From: Paroedura picta
Taxonomy: Eukaryota > Chordata > Lepidosauria > Squamata > Gekkonidae
Reading direction: 5' to 3'
Length of the DNA: 64,000 nt
Assembly (NCBI RefSeq): GCF_049243985.1
Contig: NC_135384.1
Span: 14,814,501-14,878,500 of the forward strand
Positions 23,104 through 36,142 of the stretch are shown one piece after another; position 1 is the stretch's first letter; each line of letters opens with the position of its first letter. The notes beneath the pieces were generated by a model that saw only the letters and a program-made list of their open reading frames with translations, was not told the origin of the DNA and made no database searches. A program made the position numbers and the translations under genes.

Positions 23104-24381
23104 AAATCATAGCCAAATCTGGGTTTCAGGAGAATAGATGAACAGAGGTGGTTTACAATGGCCAATTTATGCAAAGCAATTATTGAATCTTTCAGTAATC
23201 TGAAATCTGGGGCTGATGCCACTTCACTTATGATATCTAATGAGATGGGGGTAGTCTGGGTCAAACAGCTCAACATGAGTGGAAAACTACTTTACAGATA
23301 AATAGACTTATGGGTCCCCCTGTATCTATCCATCAAAGTTCTGCTAATTTATGTGGAGTTTATACACAGGGATTATAGTAGTGATAATACTTTTGGCTTT
23401 GGTCTCAAATGGCCATTGGAATTATCCTCTGCTGTTTTCTGTTAATGGTAAATGGAATTTTAATGTTGAAATTGAAATTGATCTATACCAGTGGCTAAAG
23501 AATGAGAGATATGAGGTTCCCAACCTCCAGCTGGAGGGCTGGTGTTCTCTCAGAATTGAAAGTGACCTCCAGACTACCGAGACTAGTTTCCCCAGAGAAA
23601 ATGGCCAATCAACATGTGAATTATATGGCATTAATGTAGCTAGGGAGCTCCCTTTACTTGGAGTAGATTCATACTTCCCATACTTCCCATGTAGCAATTA
23701 CAAACTTCCCATGTAGCAATTCAGCAAGTGTTACATTTATTTTTATTTTGGGGAAAAAATAGCACATTCTTTAAAACTATGACACTAAAAACTAAGCACA
23801 CACTGTCAGCAATTTTAAATGAATGTTAGTATTAACAGACATTGCTTGCCTGTGGGTTTTTCCCTTAGCATAAAGAACACATCTAGCTCCTACTGTACTG
23901 AGAGATATGCATGTTCTTTGGTTAAACCAACACATTGAAACAGACTCTATTTAAAGTCATTTAGGCCAGAACAATAAATGCAAAGTGAAATATTGAGTGC
24001 ATTTGAAACTCAGACTCATAAAAGCATAATTACACAGTAATTTATATAAAATTGGCAAACATATGAGTATTATAAAAAATGCACCAAAATTTACTTCCCT
24101 GTGTAATTTTTGTGCATCTCAATGGCAGCAACAGAGACCATTTCCGCACAAGGAATCTACCCCTGGAAAGCCCCTAGTTGCTAATGATTTACAAAAAAAT
24201 GACTTTGGGGGCTCCAGTTACTATATTCAAAATCCCAGAAATCACCCCAGGCATAAGTAAAGTCCAAAAGAACATAAATCCCCAAAAAGTGGTGGGATAC
24301 TGGATAATTCTGGCATTTCTGCATACCAACAGAGAACTTTTGATCTTTTTAAAATTAAAAATGCATTAGTGTTATGGCCTT

Positions 24382-25042
24382 TGTTGTTGTTGTTATGTGC
24401 GAAGTCATGTCCGACCCATCGCGGCCCCATGGACAATGATCCTCCAGGCCTTCCTGTCCTCTACCATTCCCCGGAGTCCATTTAAGTTTGCACCTACTGC
24501 TTCAGTGACTCCATCCAGCCACCTCATTCTCTGTTGTCCCCTTCTTCTTTTGTCCTCGATCGCTCCCAGCATTAGGCTCTTCTCCAGGGAGTCCTTCCTT
24601 CTCATGAGGTGGCCAAAGTATTTGAGTTTCATCTTCAGGATCTGGCCTCCTAAAGAGCAGTCAGGGCTGATCTCCTCTAGGACTGACCGGTTTGTTCGCC
24701 TTGCAGTCCAAGGGACTCGCAAGAGTCTTCTCCAGCACCAGAGTTCAAAAGCCTCAATTCTTTGACGCTCGGCCTTCCTTATGGTCCAACTTTCGCAGCC
24801 ATACATTGCAACTGGGAATACCATAGCCTTGACTAAACGCACTTTTGTTGGCAAGGTGATGTCTCTGCTTTTTAGGATGCTGTCTAGATTTGCCATAGCT
24901 TTCCTCCCCAGGAGCAAGCGTCTTTTAATTTCTTTGCTGCAGTCCCCATCTGCAGTGATCTTGGAGCCCAGGAAAATAAAATCTGTCACTATCTCCATTT
25001 CTTCCCCATCTATTTGCCAGGAATTGAGAGGACCTTACTGCA
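24382..25042 (-). mobile_element. 5'-truncated BovB (RTE) LINE
   Basis: A 198-codon minus-strand frame (24405-24998) carries the C-terminal BovB ORF2 motifs: FLGSKITADGDCSKEIKRRL, YGCESWTIRKAE, KRRRGQQRMRWLDG, EDRKAW. It is flanked by TTATGGCCTT at 24372-24381 and 25043-25052. The paralogous site downstream of V2R-2 (near 9864) is empty with one copy. The insertion therefore postdates the V2R-2/V2R-3 duplication and is a typical 5'-truncated target-primed copy. Confidence 0.92.
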
Positions 25043-25604
25043 TTATGGCCTTACTGCATGGCAAAATGCAAGTGACTTTTAACAAAAAATAATTTTTGTG
25101 CTTGATGGAGTAGAAAGTTTCAATCCACAAGAGAACTGCTGTGGTATGATGGGTGGGGGATGAATTTCAAGGGGTGGGGGATGAAGTTCAGCATGTTTTT
25201 CCTTGCAGCCTCATCAGGAGGAAAAAAGCTGTGACGGGGAGAGAGAAAATGTGGAAGGGGTCTCCCAAGAGGAGGGCGTCATGCACAAGGTTTGAAATCC
25301 AAAGTTTCCAAGCAAAGGCCCTGCATGTTTTACCCCAGCATGCAGAAATCATCAAGAATTTAGCGGTACATAGTATATAATTCGGGGGTTCACAGCAGTT
25401 CAAAGTTTTGTTATCTTTTCTTTTGCTTTCCTCCGTTTTAAAATGATCTCGAGGTTATAGAGAAAATGTCTTAAATAAAATTAAATTAAATAGTTCATGC
25501 TGATTCAAATATCACAATCTTGAGTACAAAACTTTAGGGAGTGTAGGTCTGTGAAAATTTAAGACTATGCACATTAAATAACCAGAGAAAAACATATCTT
25601 AAAA

Positions 25605-26504
25605 CTATTTATTCTTTACAAGCATCTTTCTATTGTTTAGTTCAGGCCTCAGGACAATGATATAAATTTTTGGGGTAAAAATGCAACCAAGTAAGCCTGC
25701 ACTAGAGATTAAGATGGAGAAGATCTCCACAGCCACCATGGATTTCCCTTTTGTGCTCAGGTAGCTTGGAATAAAAGACAGCCAAACACTGCAAAAGAGC
25801 AACATGCTGAAAGTGATGAACTTGGCCTCATTGAAACTGTCAGGCAACTTCCTGGCTAGGAAAGCCACTATGAAGCTGACTGCAGCTAGGAAGCCCAGGT
25901 AGCCTAGGACACAGAAGAACATGGCAGCTGAGCCCTCGTTGCATTCCAGTGTGATTGTCTCCTTCAGTGAAAGCAGGTCCTTATCTGGGAAAGGAGAGGA
26001 AGTACTGATCCAAAGAACACAAATGCCTACTTGAACAAGGGAGCAAGAAAGGACAAAAGAATATGCCTGTCTTTTCCCTACCAATGGCCTTAAACTAGAG
26101 CCCGGTTTGGTAGCCAGAAAGACCAGAACCACAGTGATGGTTTTGGCCAGAACACTCGAAATAGCTACTGAGAATATGATGCCAAAACTTGTTTGTCGGA
26201 GAAGGCAGGTCACCTTTCCAGGCTTCCCAATGAAGAGTAAGGCAGAGAGAAAGCAATGAGCAAGGGAGATGAGAAGTAGATAGGTCAGACTGCGGTTGTT
26301 GGCTTTGACTATGGGGGTATCCTGGTTCTTCACAAATGTTCCAAGTATCAAAGCTGTGACCAGGGAGAAAGAAATAGCTAACATTGCTAAGATGAAGCCT
26401 ATGGGTTCTTCATAAGACAGGAAGCTTACATCCTTGGGAACACATTGATTTTTGTTGTAATTGGAATAGTGATCTTGGGGACAGATGACACAGCTATCCA
26501 TGTC

Positions 26505-26573
<69 letters not shown>

Positions 26574-29500
26574 TTATAGTATTTCCATATTTGTCTGCTG
26601 TTTGAAAACATATTTTTTTTAAAAAATGGAGTTTCCTTATGACTCTGATTGTGTTTGTTAGACTAGGAAAGCTGCCTATATCACAAAGTTGCCTTTACTC
26701 TGTTGGTAACTCAGCTCTGAATTTGATTCATATGGGACATTTTTCTCTTTATCATTTTCTCCCATGGATTTTTGCTGCTTAGCTTTAGGTCTGCCAAGGT
26801 GGTAAAACAGGTATCATGAAAACAATCTAATATATTTTCAAGGATGAGAGGAGGATGGAGTAGGTTTAAAAGCAGCCTCTTTCTTCAGAATCGTATTTTG
26901 GTATATTCTGTACTTCAGAGTATCATAGTTTCAAATAATTGTAAAGTAAAATATTCTGTTTTAAAGTTTGTAAAAATTTTGAAATGTGTATTTTATTTGT
27001 TGCAACCTACTCTGAGCCTTTGGGGAATTAAATTACATCAGTATATCTGTACCATGGGGAGGACAATGCCTTTTTTGATAATCCTGGATTATTTTTCTGT
27101 TTAGATGAGGTTTTGGGAATCTTATTCATCATCTGATAAAGAAAACAAAAAGACTAGGTTATGCCCATACATGAGAGATCATAGATAGCATGTGCCATGA
27201 ACTTATATTGGATCTATTTGGATTTGTATGATTGCTATCTTTATTCATTCTGTTTCCTACCTATCTCCTCAGAGATCATTCCATCTGAACACGGAATGCA
27301 GTCATAGCAGCAAAATTTCTTTCCTTCCTTCTTTTGTCGGCTGGAGCCAGGAAAGCAGTGCTCATTGCATACAGAGAGTGGTAGAACCTGGACATAAACA
27401 GGAAGGGAGATCAGCACCCATATGTCCAATGAGAACCTCAGATGAACACAATCTGTGCTGTTAACAATGGAGGAGTAGAAGAAGAGCTCTTTTTTTGGTA
27501 CCCTCTTTATATTTGGTGAAGGCTTCTAAAAGCTGCTACCCTTCCTCTCGAACCCAACAGGCACCCTGTGAGATAGGTAAGGTGGAGAGAACTATGAGAA
27601 CTGTGACTGGCCCAAGGTCTCACATCTGGCTGTATGTGGCAGAGTGAGGAATCAAACCACGTACTTCAGATCAGAGGTCTCCGCTCTTGGCCACAATACC
27701 ACGTTGGCTCTCTAAGAAGAATAACTTATGAAACCCTGGTTTAAATCACAGAGCGATGAAAACTCACTGGTTTTACCTAGGACTCGTTTTCTCCTAGTCT
27801 TTCTTAAAAAGTTGTTGTTCTTGGCAGAATTGAATGGAGGAGAAGAGAATCATACTCTAAGCTGTTTTGAGGATAAAAGTGAAGTATTACTATCTACATG
27901 GGGAGGAGGGGGGGGAGATACAATACAGCCCCGTTCTCCTACTAATCAGAAGGCTTTGCATAGAAACAACCAATGCACAAGTTGCTACCATGAATTTCCT
28001 GAGACTTACCCAGATGAGCAGTGGCTACTAGATAACCACACAGATCACCTGAGCCCCGAAGCTACCCTTGCCCAATTTGTACAAATTACCAGAATCCTTG
28101 GGGCACCACACACCATACCCTGAATTATTTGCTACCTCACAAGTTTTGAAATTTAACCAGATTTTTCTCAGGGAGAGACGACTTGGGAGAAGGAAGAAGG
28201 GAAACTGAGAGTCATTGGTAAATGCAGATTCGAATTCCCACTCTCCCATGGAAGCTTACTGGGGGACATGGTGATGGCTGTAATTCTGTAGATTTTGCCA
28301 AATATTATTCATGGTTCTTGCAATGCATTCTACATAGAAAAAAAAGGAGGATTTTTAATGATGATTTCTGAATTCCCCAAATAGTCTATTAGCAGAATGG
28401 ACAATGCTGGTGGTCATGGGGTGTGCATGACGATCACTCTTGGGCCATGCAGTTGAGGGAAGTAGCTGACTGGGGTGACTTTGAATAAAAATGCTAGGAA
28501 GATCCATCTCCCTGGAGTTGACTTTGACATCAATCCACGGTTTAACTGCACAGAAAATGCAAGAGAGAAAACATGTTTTTCTCTATCCATGCAGATATCT
28601 CACCTGATTAAATGTTCTGTGCCACACAATTTGATCATCATGAATGGTCAATTCTTCTCCTGGAGAAGCCCAAGGATCAAGCCTTCCAACTTTTAGTCTG
28701 ATGAAGGAGCCATTTGGGAAAGTGACCCAGTTTGTCACATCAAAACCACTTTTCAGTTCCCCATTTTCATTAAAATGTATTGTGTCAGCAGCACTATTGT
28801 TGAATGTGATGCTCCTTAAAATAAGATGCATCTGATTGAAAAAAAAGAAAATAAAATGTAAGCAATTTCAGGAATGACTGGGACAAATGATATAATGTGC
28901 TATAATGAGAAGACATTTGAACTAATCATTCACTGGTATTAAAGCTAAATTGGGTTAATTATTTTGTCCTGGGTCTCACCAACCCCTGGGTCTTAGGGTC
29001 ACCAATTGGTATCTTGCCAGACTGAGACCCAGAGCTGTCTAGTTCATAGGTCCTTTGGTGAACCACATATGAAACTTCCTTAGGTGGCTTCCTTTGGCCA
29101 TGATTCTTTATCCCTGTGTTGCTTGCAGGTTGAGTGGATATAAGGAACTCCAAGTGGATCTGCCGCTGAAAGGTGCTGGGAAATTTATCCTGGTTAGCAT
29201 CCTACTATGATTGAATGAGTGGAATTAACTGAGCTGCTGTTTGTTACCATAAAGGTCCCAATGATCTATGATAATATCTATGGGATATGTGCTGTATGAA
29301 CATGTTAAAACCTATGAGGGGTTAATGCCTCACAGAGTCAGAGAGCCTTGAATGACCGGTTGCTCAAAGGGATTCAATGGGTTAGTATCAGTTGAGCAGA
29401 AATACTTGGGAATTGATGGCTGAAGAGAACATAGTTTAGCTCAAACATCGAACAAGTACTGTTGAACTCTATCTGCGGAGAGTTTTTTATCTGCAATAGC

Positions 29501-32500
29501 TGCAAATAATTGCTTGCTATGAATGATTTTTCTTCACTGCTTCTCTCTGCTTATTGATACTGTATCTATTTCATTATGGATACATGATTTTGTATGTTAG
29601 GTTATCCTAGTATAGGGTTATTGTCTGGAAAACTCTTTCAAAATCTGGGCATTAATATATGCAGCACAAATACTTAAAATGCAATAAATAATTGAAGACT
29701 GCTGTGAAAAATAAGGATGTCTTTGGGATGTACAGTTTGAGAAGTAATTACCTGCCAGGCTTGGACATTATAGAAAATTTGATTCCTCTCTTTTTCTCTG
29801 TAGAGGGCATGCAAAGCATGTGCCACTACATAGACAGCATTGTAGACATTATAGCTGTGGCCAGTCATGTCCATTTCAAACAAAGTGACTGGAATAGAAT
29901 CCAGCATCTCCTCTCCAGAGCACATTCTCTTGCTGTCCCCATGAACATCTGGATTTCTTAGTGAACAACCGAATGCCTGTTCCCAAAAGTTCTCAATAAA
30001 ACCATCCCCTTTTGCCCAGGAGGGGCTTATGGCCTGCAGGAATGTTTTGAATCCTGGTGGCTGATTGGAGTGAACTGCAAGGGACAGAGCACCATGGAAG
30101 GTGTCTATATCCCACGCCCTTTGGAGAGACAGTGATTCAAAATCCCAGTGGCATGTGATGATCCACACCTTATGCTGGGGAGGCAATGAAATAAAAATAC
30201 TTAAAAACAGCATTAGTCGCAAAACCAACATGGATGAGTTTTCTCCATATACAAAGTGAACATTAGCTTTGGTTTTACCGAGAACAGCTAGATTTTCTGT
30301 TTCCTTTATAAGGACATCCATCACCTCTTGGAAATATTTCTGTTTTGTTAATCTTATAGTGAAATCAAAACAGATGCCATTCTCAGAAAGCATTGGCACC
30401 ATGATCTGCAAGAACCTGTCCCCATTGTCGTCTTCTGCAACGAAGAGCACGATCCATGTCCATCTGAAGTGGTGAAATAACCTGATAACTCCCATATACT
30501 GGGTGGCTTCATTTGGGACCATCTGATACATTGAAGACACTTGCAGTTGGTTTACTTGTGCTGGTGAAAATGATCCATAAGCAAGCTGGAAAAAAAGTAT
30601 TTATGTTTTGTTTATTTTTCCCCTGTATGGAATGAAACATACTATTCAATGTTGATGCTGGTGCTGGTCCTCCTCCTGCTGCTGAGATTTATTAATTGCC
30701 GGTCTCAGGCTAGCTGGCTTGTAGTGGGTTATGAGATAAAAGCCCCACATAAAATCTTAAACCCCCATTAAACTCAAGCCACCCACCCCCATCAGTGAAT
30801 AACTTAACTCCTACCCCAAACCACCCATGTTATGTGGGCTGTCACCCCTCCACCGTGGACCGGCATACCCATGCCAACTCTTCCTGACACTCCTGCGCAG
30901 ACCTTGGTACCAGAGAGAAATAGCCAAGTCAAGCTTTGCAAAGCCTAATGGGAGAGTAACTAACATCCACTTCTTGGTCTCAAACAGGACTTGGAGCTAG
31001 GCTTCCTCAAACCACTTGCTTGCAAACAAAAGAGGAGTTTGTCAGCACACCTGGCAAGTATAGAGAGACAAAGGCACCCCATCCAAAAAAAACCCTCCAG
31101 CCAGCCAAACATATTGTCCTGTAAAGGGAACTAGCCACTCTAATCCAAGATTTGGTCTTTGTCTGTTCCGTTGCCACTATCCCCAGGCACAGGCAATCAT
31201 CCAGAATTTGCCAGAAATGGGCTTTCAGCCCTTCTAGTTAGTTAAGAAATATTTCCTCAAATTCACAGCAGCTAGTTTCTTTGTCTCAGCAACCCATTTC
31301 TTTGTTGGGACCTGGTCACAATCTTTACCAGCCATCAAACTCTTTGTCCAAGCCCTGGACAAGGTAGGATCAGCCCCCTATAGCCTCAGGTCACAAATTT
31401 CCTTAAAATAGGAGGCTCCCACAGCCACAAAAAGCAATCAGTTTCCAGGCAACAGAAAGACTGTCCGACGCTCGTCTTGGTCTCCCCAAATTGCTTTCCT
31501 GGACCTCCAGAATTCTGCTCCACTCAGAAGACAGGTAGATATCACTTTCAATCAACCCTTAGTATAAATTCCTCCCCTGTTTCTATGCTAAAGTACACAT
31601 GTCTTTTGTCTAATTAGTGTGTGTTAATAAAATTCTTCCATGTTTAGATCATTGCCTGCCTCGGTTCTATCTCTGTGGTAAACTGTGCAATAAAAGGTTA
31701 TGTTATGCCAAGCTGCCTCTTGGTAGCTCTACGAGCTAATTCCCCACAACTAAATTTAGAAATGTGTCCTTACAGACATGCATTTGGTGTAACACTCATC
31801 CAGCCTGAAAGACCTCCTACTGTGCCAGGTGGTTTTTAGGGACAGGCCTGATGTCCTGGCCATTGTGGAGAGAGGCCCCTCATCTTACTGGTCCCAGCCT
31901 CAACCAAATAACTGGTACAAGAGATCCATCTCACAGGCCCTGCGACCATGCTTTAAACACATGAAATTTCCACATACCCCTGAGTAGCACCCCTGTACAG
32001 AGGGCCTACCTGTGGTATCTTGTAAATACCAACTAAGGTGGCCATATTGGCAGACGTTTCTGAATTCAGTCCTCCAACAAGTGCAATGAATTTGCTCTGG
32101 GAATCACACTTGAAATTGGGGAGAAACTTGTGGTGTGAAGAAAGCAAGCTCAGGGTGGCTTTATAGGTCATCCTTGCCACATAGTAGCTGTTGAGAATGT
32201 GGAAGCCCAAAGTGATGTTTGGTAAGATGTTGGGATTCCCATTGATCTCTTTGAGAGCAAAAACCATGGCCAGGACGTGTTGGTAGTTCTTTATCAATGA
32301 TCTATAATGAGAGTTACAGAAGAATTTGAAAACCAAAGAGCCAAAATATAACAACGTTTAGTTCTCCATATTTATATCCCTCCTTCCTACAAGGAGCTAT
32401 TTCATCACAGTTGGCCTCTTATCCTTTACAATTGTGCTTTTAACAGAGGCTTGGTATTTACAAATTCTAATGTTTATCTCACTGAAATGAAAAATGAAAT

Positions 32501-33816
32501 TGTGGAGATGGAGAAGAGGGTATTATGGTTTGCATCATAGCTCTGCCCTGCAAATACTGAACTATTCAGAAATGCTGAGTGACAATATTTCTGGCTTTGC
32601 TTTCTGAACACTAGATTGGAGAAATTGAAATAAGAACAACATCTTCACATGTTCTAAGTCGGTGCAACATGCTAATTTTCAAAATGATTTGTGATGCTAC
32701 AGATGATCATAATCTGACCTTAACTTTCTATAGTTTTCCATTATATCTTGTAATTAATCTGAATGAATTAGCTTTCTGGGGATTCCTTTCTTCCTTTCTG
32801 GCATGATAAAAAAATGAAAATTATCATTTGGGAGGTGCTTGGGGAGAGTCATTCTTGTGGTGACCACCATTGTCAATTCCCCTTTTGTATTCTTGCTATG
32901 ATGAAAAGGTGTGTGTTTAAATATGCCCATTACGTTGCCCCAGTGATAAAAAGACTTTTGAGGGAGAGATGTTATAAACTTCTTTGAAGGAAAGAGATAA
33001 TTTATGGCCTATTCATGACTGACTCCTCCATTTATGGCCCAGGGTGCTTGTTAATAGACTTCCCATGCAATGCCCTACAAGTCAACTACTAAGGTTCAGT
33101 TTCACTTTCAAATTATCATACTGAGATATTGACTTGGAGATTAAGTATTCCCTGACAGTTGCCACATGGATGAATTATCTCCTTTCTAGCTCTCATTTCC
33201 TTTCCCACAATCTCGGTCCATGTTCTGTTGTTCCTTTTTCCTGACTAAAAAATATAACTCCTTTTTTTCTAGTGCTCAGTTGTTCCACCTCAGTCCCTCT
33301 CCCCAGGCAGCACTCTGCCACGAAAAGCACTTACTCTTCTCATCCATTTTTCCTATATGATGGACCAAAGTAAATGTCATATATTCTTTCCCTTCCTCCT
33401 CCTCTCCAATGCACGCCGTTCTGCTCCTTTTGCTATCTTCCTTGCATCAAATTATAGTTTTTGTGTCCGAAAGACAACAGCCAGTCTAGCCTTCCTTTTC
33501 ACAAATGTCAGACCCATGGAGGAATTATTTAAATTGATAAATGAGAAAAAGAGTATGCATGAATGGCTTACAAAGGCTCCCCAATGAACAACTGGGCAGG
33601 CTGGTCTTTGAAGGAGGGAGTCTCGTATACATGGAAGACCTGAGAAACAATCTCACCCACAACCAGGTCACCAGGCTGATAAAACGCATGAGGAATAGGA
33701 AGAAGGTCAACCGCCGTGGTGCATTGAATGGGATGCTTCTTGCATATGGCAGGGCACAGGAATAAAAGCAGCAGCAGCAGAACCGTCATCTTCCTCATGA
33801 ACCTCTTTCCCTTCAT
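25605..33816 (-). CDS. V2R-3: complete vomeronasal type-2 receptor, about 874 aa
   Basis: Exons (minus): E1 33572-33816, E2 32010-32301, E3 29752-30585, E4 28604-28831, E5 27261-27387, E6 25605-26503; all open with GT/AG borders. The start is the ATG of MKGKRFMRK; signal peptide to about residue 25. Domain order is signal, Venus-flytrap, nine-cysteine, seven helices. E6 differs from V2R-2 by roughly eight residues over 298, so the pair is recent or kept alike by conversion. The MNMTG glycosylation sequon of V2R-1 and V2R-2 in E3 reads MDMTG here and is lost; LPNITLG (E2) and NGSF (E4) sequons remain. E3 has the short basic loop YREKERNQ. Introns: intron 1 (32302-33571) resembles the left half of V2R-2 intron 1; intron 2 has the LTR-like element; introns 3 and 4 show only a SINE remnant; intron 5 is short (757 bp). 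Function is by family: chemosensory GPCR of vomeronasal neurons. Confidence 0.94.
26507..26569. repeat. GA microsatellite abutting V2R-3 exon 6 acceptor
   Basis: About 31 GA units, so the coding strand has a long CT array ending just before CCAG and exon 6. It is longer than in V2R-2 and much longer than in V2R-4. Confidence 0.92.
27483..27713 (-). repeat. tRNA-derived SINE in V2R-3 intron 4
   Basis: Minus-strand head near 27713 (agagccaacgtggtattgtg), then a gatctgaagtacgtggtttg B-box-like region. Related copies sit at the same place in V2R-4 and V2R-5, and a remnant of only about 60 bp sits in V2R-2 (14112-14170). Confidence 0.65.
30650..30827 (-). repeat. LINE 3' tail in V2R-3 intron 2 (split by LTR-like element)
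   Basis: Same CR1/L2-like 3' end as in V2R-1 intron 2. Its other half resumes at about 31770-31945 beyond the LTR-like element. The V2R-2 equivalents are about 16800-16980 and 18040-18195. Confidence 0.5.
30828..31748 (+). mobile_element. LTR-like element in V2R-3 intron 2
   Basis: Paralogous copy of the element at 16981-17911, with the same ends and the AATAAA box near the right end. It was duplicated with the gene. No internal region is present. Fossil. Confidence 0.4.
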
Positions 33817-35225
33817 TCCCAGATGTCTGCTTGTATGTGCTGTGTTCTCAGCATTTGTTTTCTTCTGACATATCATAGAGCAGCAAATGAATCGGCCAGT
33901 GTGCTTGAGGTAGCTGAAACTATAAGAAAATCGCAGCAGAAGGTTCAGTTAATGGAAACTCCCCCTTTCCTCCCATTCACTCCCATTCCTCTCTCAGTAG
34001 AATACAATTGTTGTGCCTTCTCACATTCTCCTTCTCTTGGCGAACTGGTTGTTCCTTTGCCCCGACTCACTGTAAAAGAGCTATATCCAAGATATCTAAA
34101 ACTGAACTGCTCTTTCAAGTGTAAATTGAAAAAGAAGCATTTCATTGTGCAAGAAGCAAATGTGAGACTAAAGTCAAAACAAATCAGTCAGTTCTCCCCG
34201 GTACTGACTCCCAACATTATAAAACACACCATAGAACTGTGTAAAACTGTGTTCTCCCCCTCACACGCACACCCATAAATTGGAAGTGAGAAGCATGAGG
34301 GATAAAATAGGAGATTAATTATGGGACTCAGGTTGAATCCAGCTAGCATGTCCACTAAGTTTACACAGTTCCCTGTATGCTGTAGCCCCTACCTCACACG
34401 GCATTTGCCTGTGTGGGACTCATGATTCTCAACATATCCATTACAGGTGCTCAAATATGATGCCCCCTTCATTTACATTAGGAGAAACAATGATTAGATC
34501 AAACTTTTACTCAGCTATTTTGTATTTGGGGGAGAGGATTTACAAGGGTGGACTAGAGAGGACATGGCGGTGGTAGAAAGTCCCTTCAAATCACATCTAA
34601 TTTCTGGATACCACACAGAATAGACAAATGGAAGTGCTTTACCTATGCAAACAAGCGCAATCATGGGATTTCTCTGTGGTCTGCAATTCAGGTCTGATCC
34701 CACTGATGAAGATGGGGTAGTCCGGGCTACCCAGCACAGAATGATTGGGAAACAAATAAATAAACAGTCATACAGGACTTGCAATATCTATGCATCAAAG
34801 CCCTGGTAATTTGCAGGGATTTTATAATTTACAGTTATCCCCCCCCCTGTCCCCAGAGATTTCGTGTCCAGCAAGCCAAAAACTGTAATTACTGGGCATG
34901 CCTTCCTAACTATAGTAGTGCTGATGGTCTTGATTTTGGTCTCAACGGCAGTTGGAATTGGCACAATTTAAATTAATATGTATGGATACAATTATAATAA
35001 TTTAATGGGATAACAGACTAAAAAACACATAACCTGTCATTGAACATGGTTTGGAGAATTTAGGATTTTTCTCATATTCCCAAAGGATCAGAAAATGCAG
35101 TTAGACTGTAATAATAATTAAAAATTGTCATGGCATTATCCTCTGTTATTCTTTGCTGATTGTAAGCAGAATTTAGCATTGAATTTGAAATCGATCTATA
35201 CCGGTGGCTAAAGAATCAGTACTAT

Positions 35226-35450
35226 GAGGTTCCTAACCTCCAGCTGGAGGGCCGATGTTCTCCCACAATTACAACAGTGATCTCCAGACTTCAGAGATTA
35301 GTTTTCCCAGAGAAAATGGCCGCTTCAGCATGTGACTTCTATGGCATCAATGTCTGTAGGAAGCTCCATTCACTTCCCAAATTCTGCTCTTCTTGGGCCC
35401 TGCCCTAAAATCTCTAGGAGTTTCATTGGCAACCTTAAGGTCACCTTATA
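35226..35450. repeat. Dispersed repeat of unknown class
   Basis: Recognisable by cccagagaaaatggcc and tgggccctgccctaaaatct words. Further copies lie at about 46225-46440 (paralogous) and, more diverged, 23505-23620 and 62150-62320. I recall similar repeats in other reptile sequences but cannot name the family. Confidence 0.55.
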
Positions 35451-35704
35451 TCTAATGATCCCAATGAGGTAGTCCAGGCGGGAATATGATTACCCATGTT
35501 TCCTTGGAGTAGATTCATCCTTCCCAAATTGCATATCAAATAATTCAATAATTTTTCTACTTAATCAAATGTAATATTTATTTTTATTTTGAAAGAAAAG
35601 CAAAATGTATTTTAAAACTATGACATTAAAAACCTCACACGCACTTTACCCAATTTTAAGTGAAAATCGTATCATGTTAATAACATCTGATAATGCTTGC
35701 ACAT

Positions 35705-36142
35705 AAAAGGTAAAGGTATCCCTTGTGCAAGCACCGAGTCATGTCTGACCCTTGGAGTGACCCCCTCTAGCGTTTTCATGGCAGACTCAATACGGGGTGG
35801 TTTGCCAGTGCCTTCCCCAGTCATTACCGGTTACCCCCCAGCAAGTTCGGTACAAGACCCTCTCGTGGTACAGGGTGGTAAGGCAGCAGACATGCAGTCT
35901 GAAGCGCTGCCCATGAGACTGGGAGTTCAATCCCAGCAGCCGGCTCAAGTTTGACTCAGCCTTCCATCCTTCTGAGGTTGGTAAAATGAGTACCCAGCTT
36001 GCTGGGGGGTAAATGGTAATGACTGGGGAAGGCACTGGCAAACCACCCCGTATTGAGTCTGCCATGAAAACGCTAGAGGGTGTCACCCCAAGGGTCAGAC
36101 ATGACTCGGTGCTTGCACAGGTGATACCTTCACCTTTACCTT
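35705..36142. repeat. Inverted double SINE (Sauria-like) with one 14-bp TSD
   Basis: A full SINE lies on the plus strand (about 35868-36142, tail acctttaccttta). It is preceded by a reverse-complement copy of its own 3' half (35705-35852). The whole unit is bounded by TAATGCTTGCACAT at 35691-35704 and 36143-36156, as if inserted in one event. The family looks like Sauria SINE (tRNA-related head, BovB-like tail). Confidence 0.75.

Larger units (their letters stand above)
20911..25604. other. Spacer between V2R-2 and V2R-3
   Basis: Starts with the conserved 5' flank of exon 1 (to about 21330). It then holds an unclassified repeat (22255-22738), a SINE 3' half with a giant TTC array (22739-23103), a second short repeat near 23505-23620, AT-rich DNA shared with the V2R-1/V2R-2 spacer (from about 23720), a BovB insertion, and the 3' flank of V2R-3. 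No other gene is visible. Confidence 0.6.

Noticed and set aside
22668-23276. Long polyleucine (plus) and polylysine (minus) open frames
   Set aside because: They are translations of the TTC/GAA microsatellite and have no conserved flanking coding sequence.
24397-24765. Plus-strand 122-codon open frame
   Set aside because: It is the shadow of the BovB ORF2 tail on the minus strand.
28475-28835. Plus-strand frames over exon 4 in every paralog (for example [12 protein letters not shown] type)
   Set aside because: Antisense shadows of V2R exon 4, which is open on the minus strand with proper splice sites.
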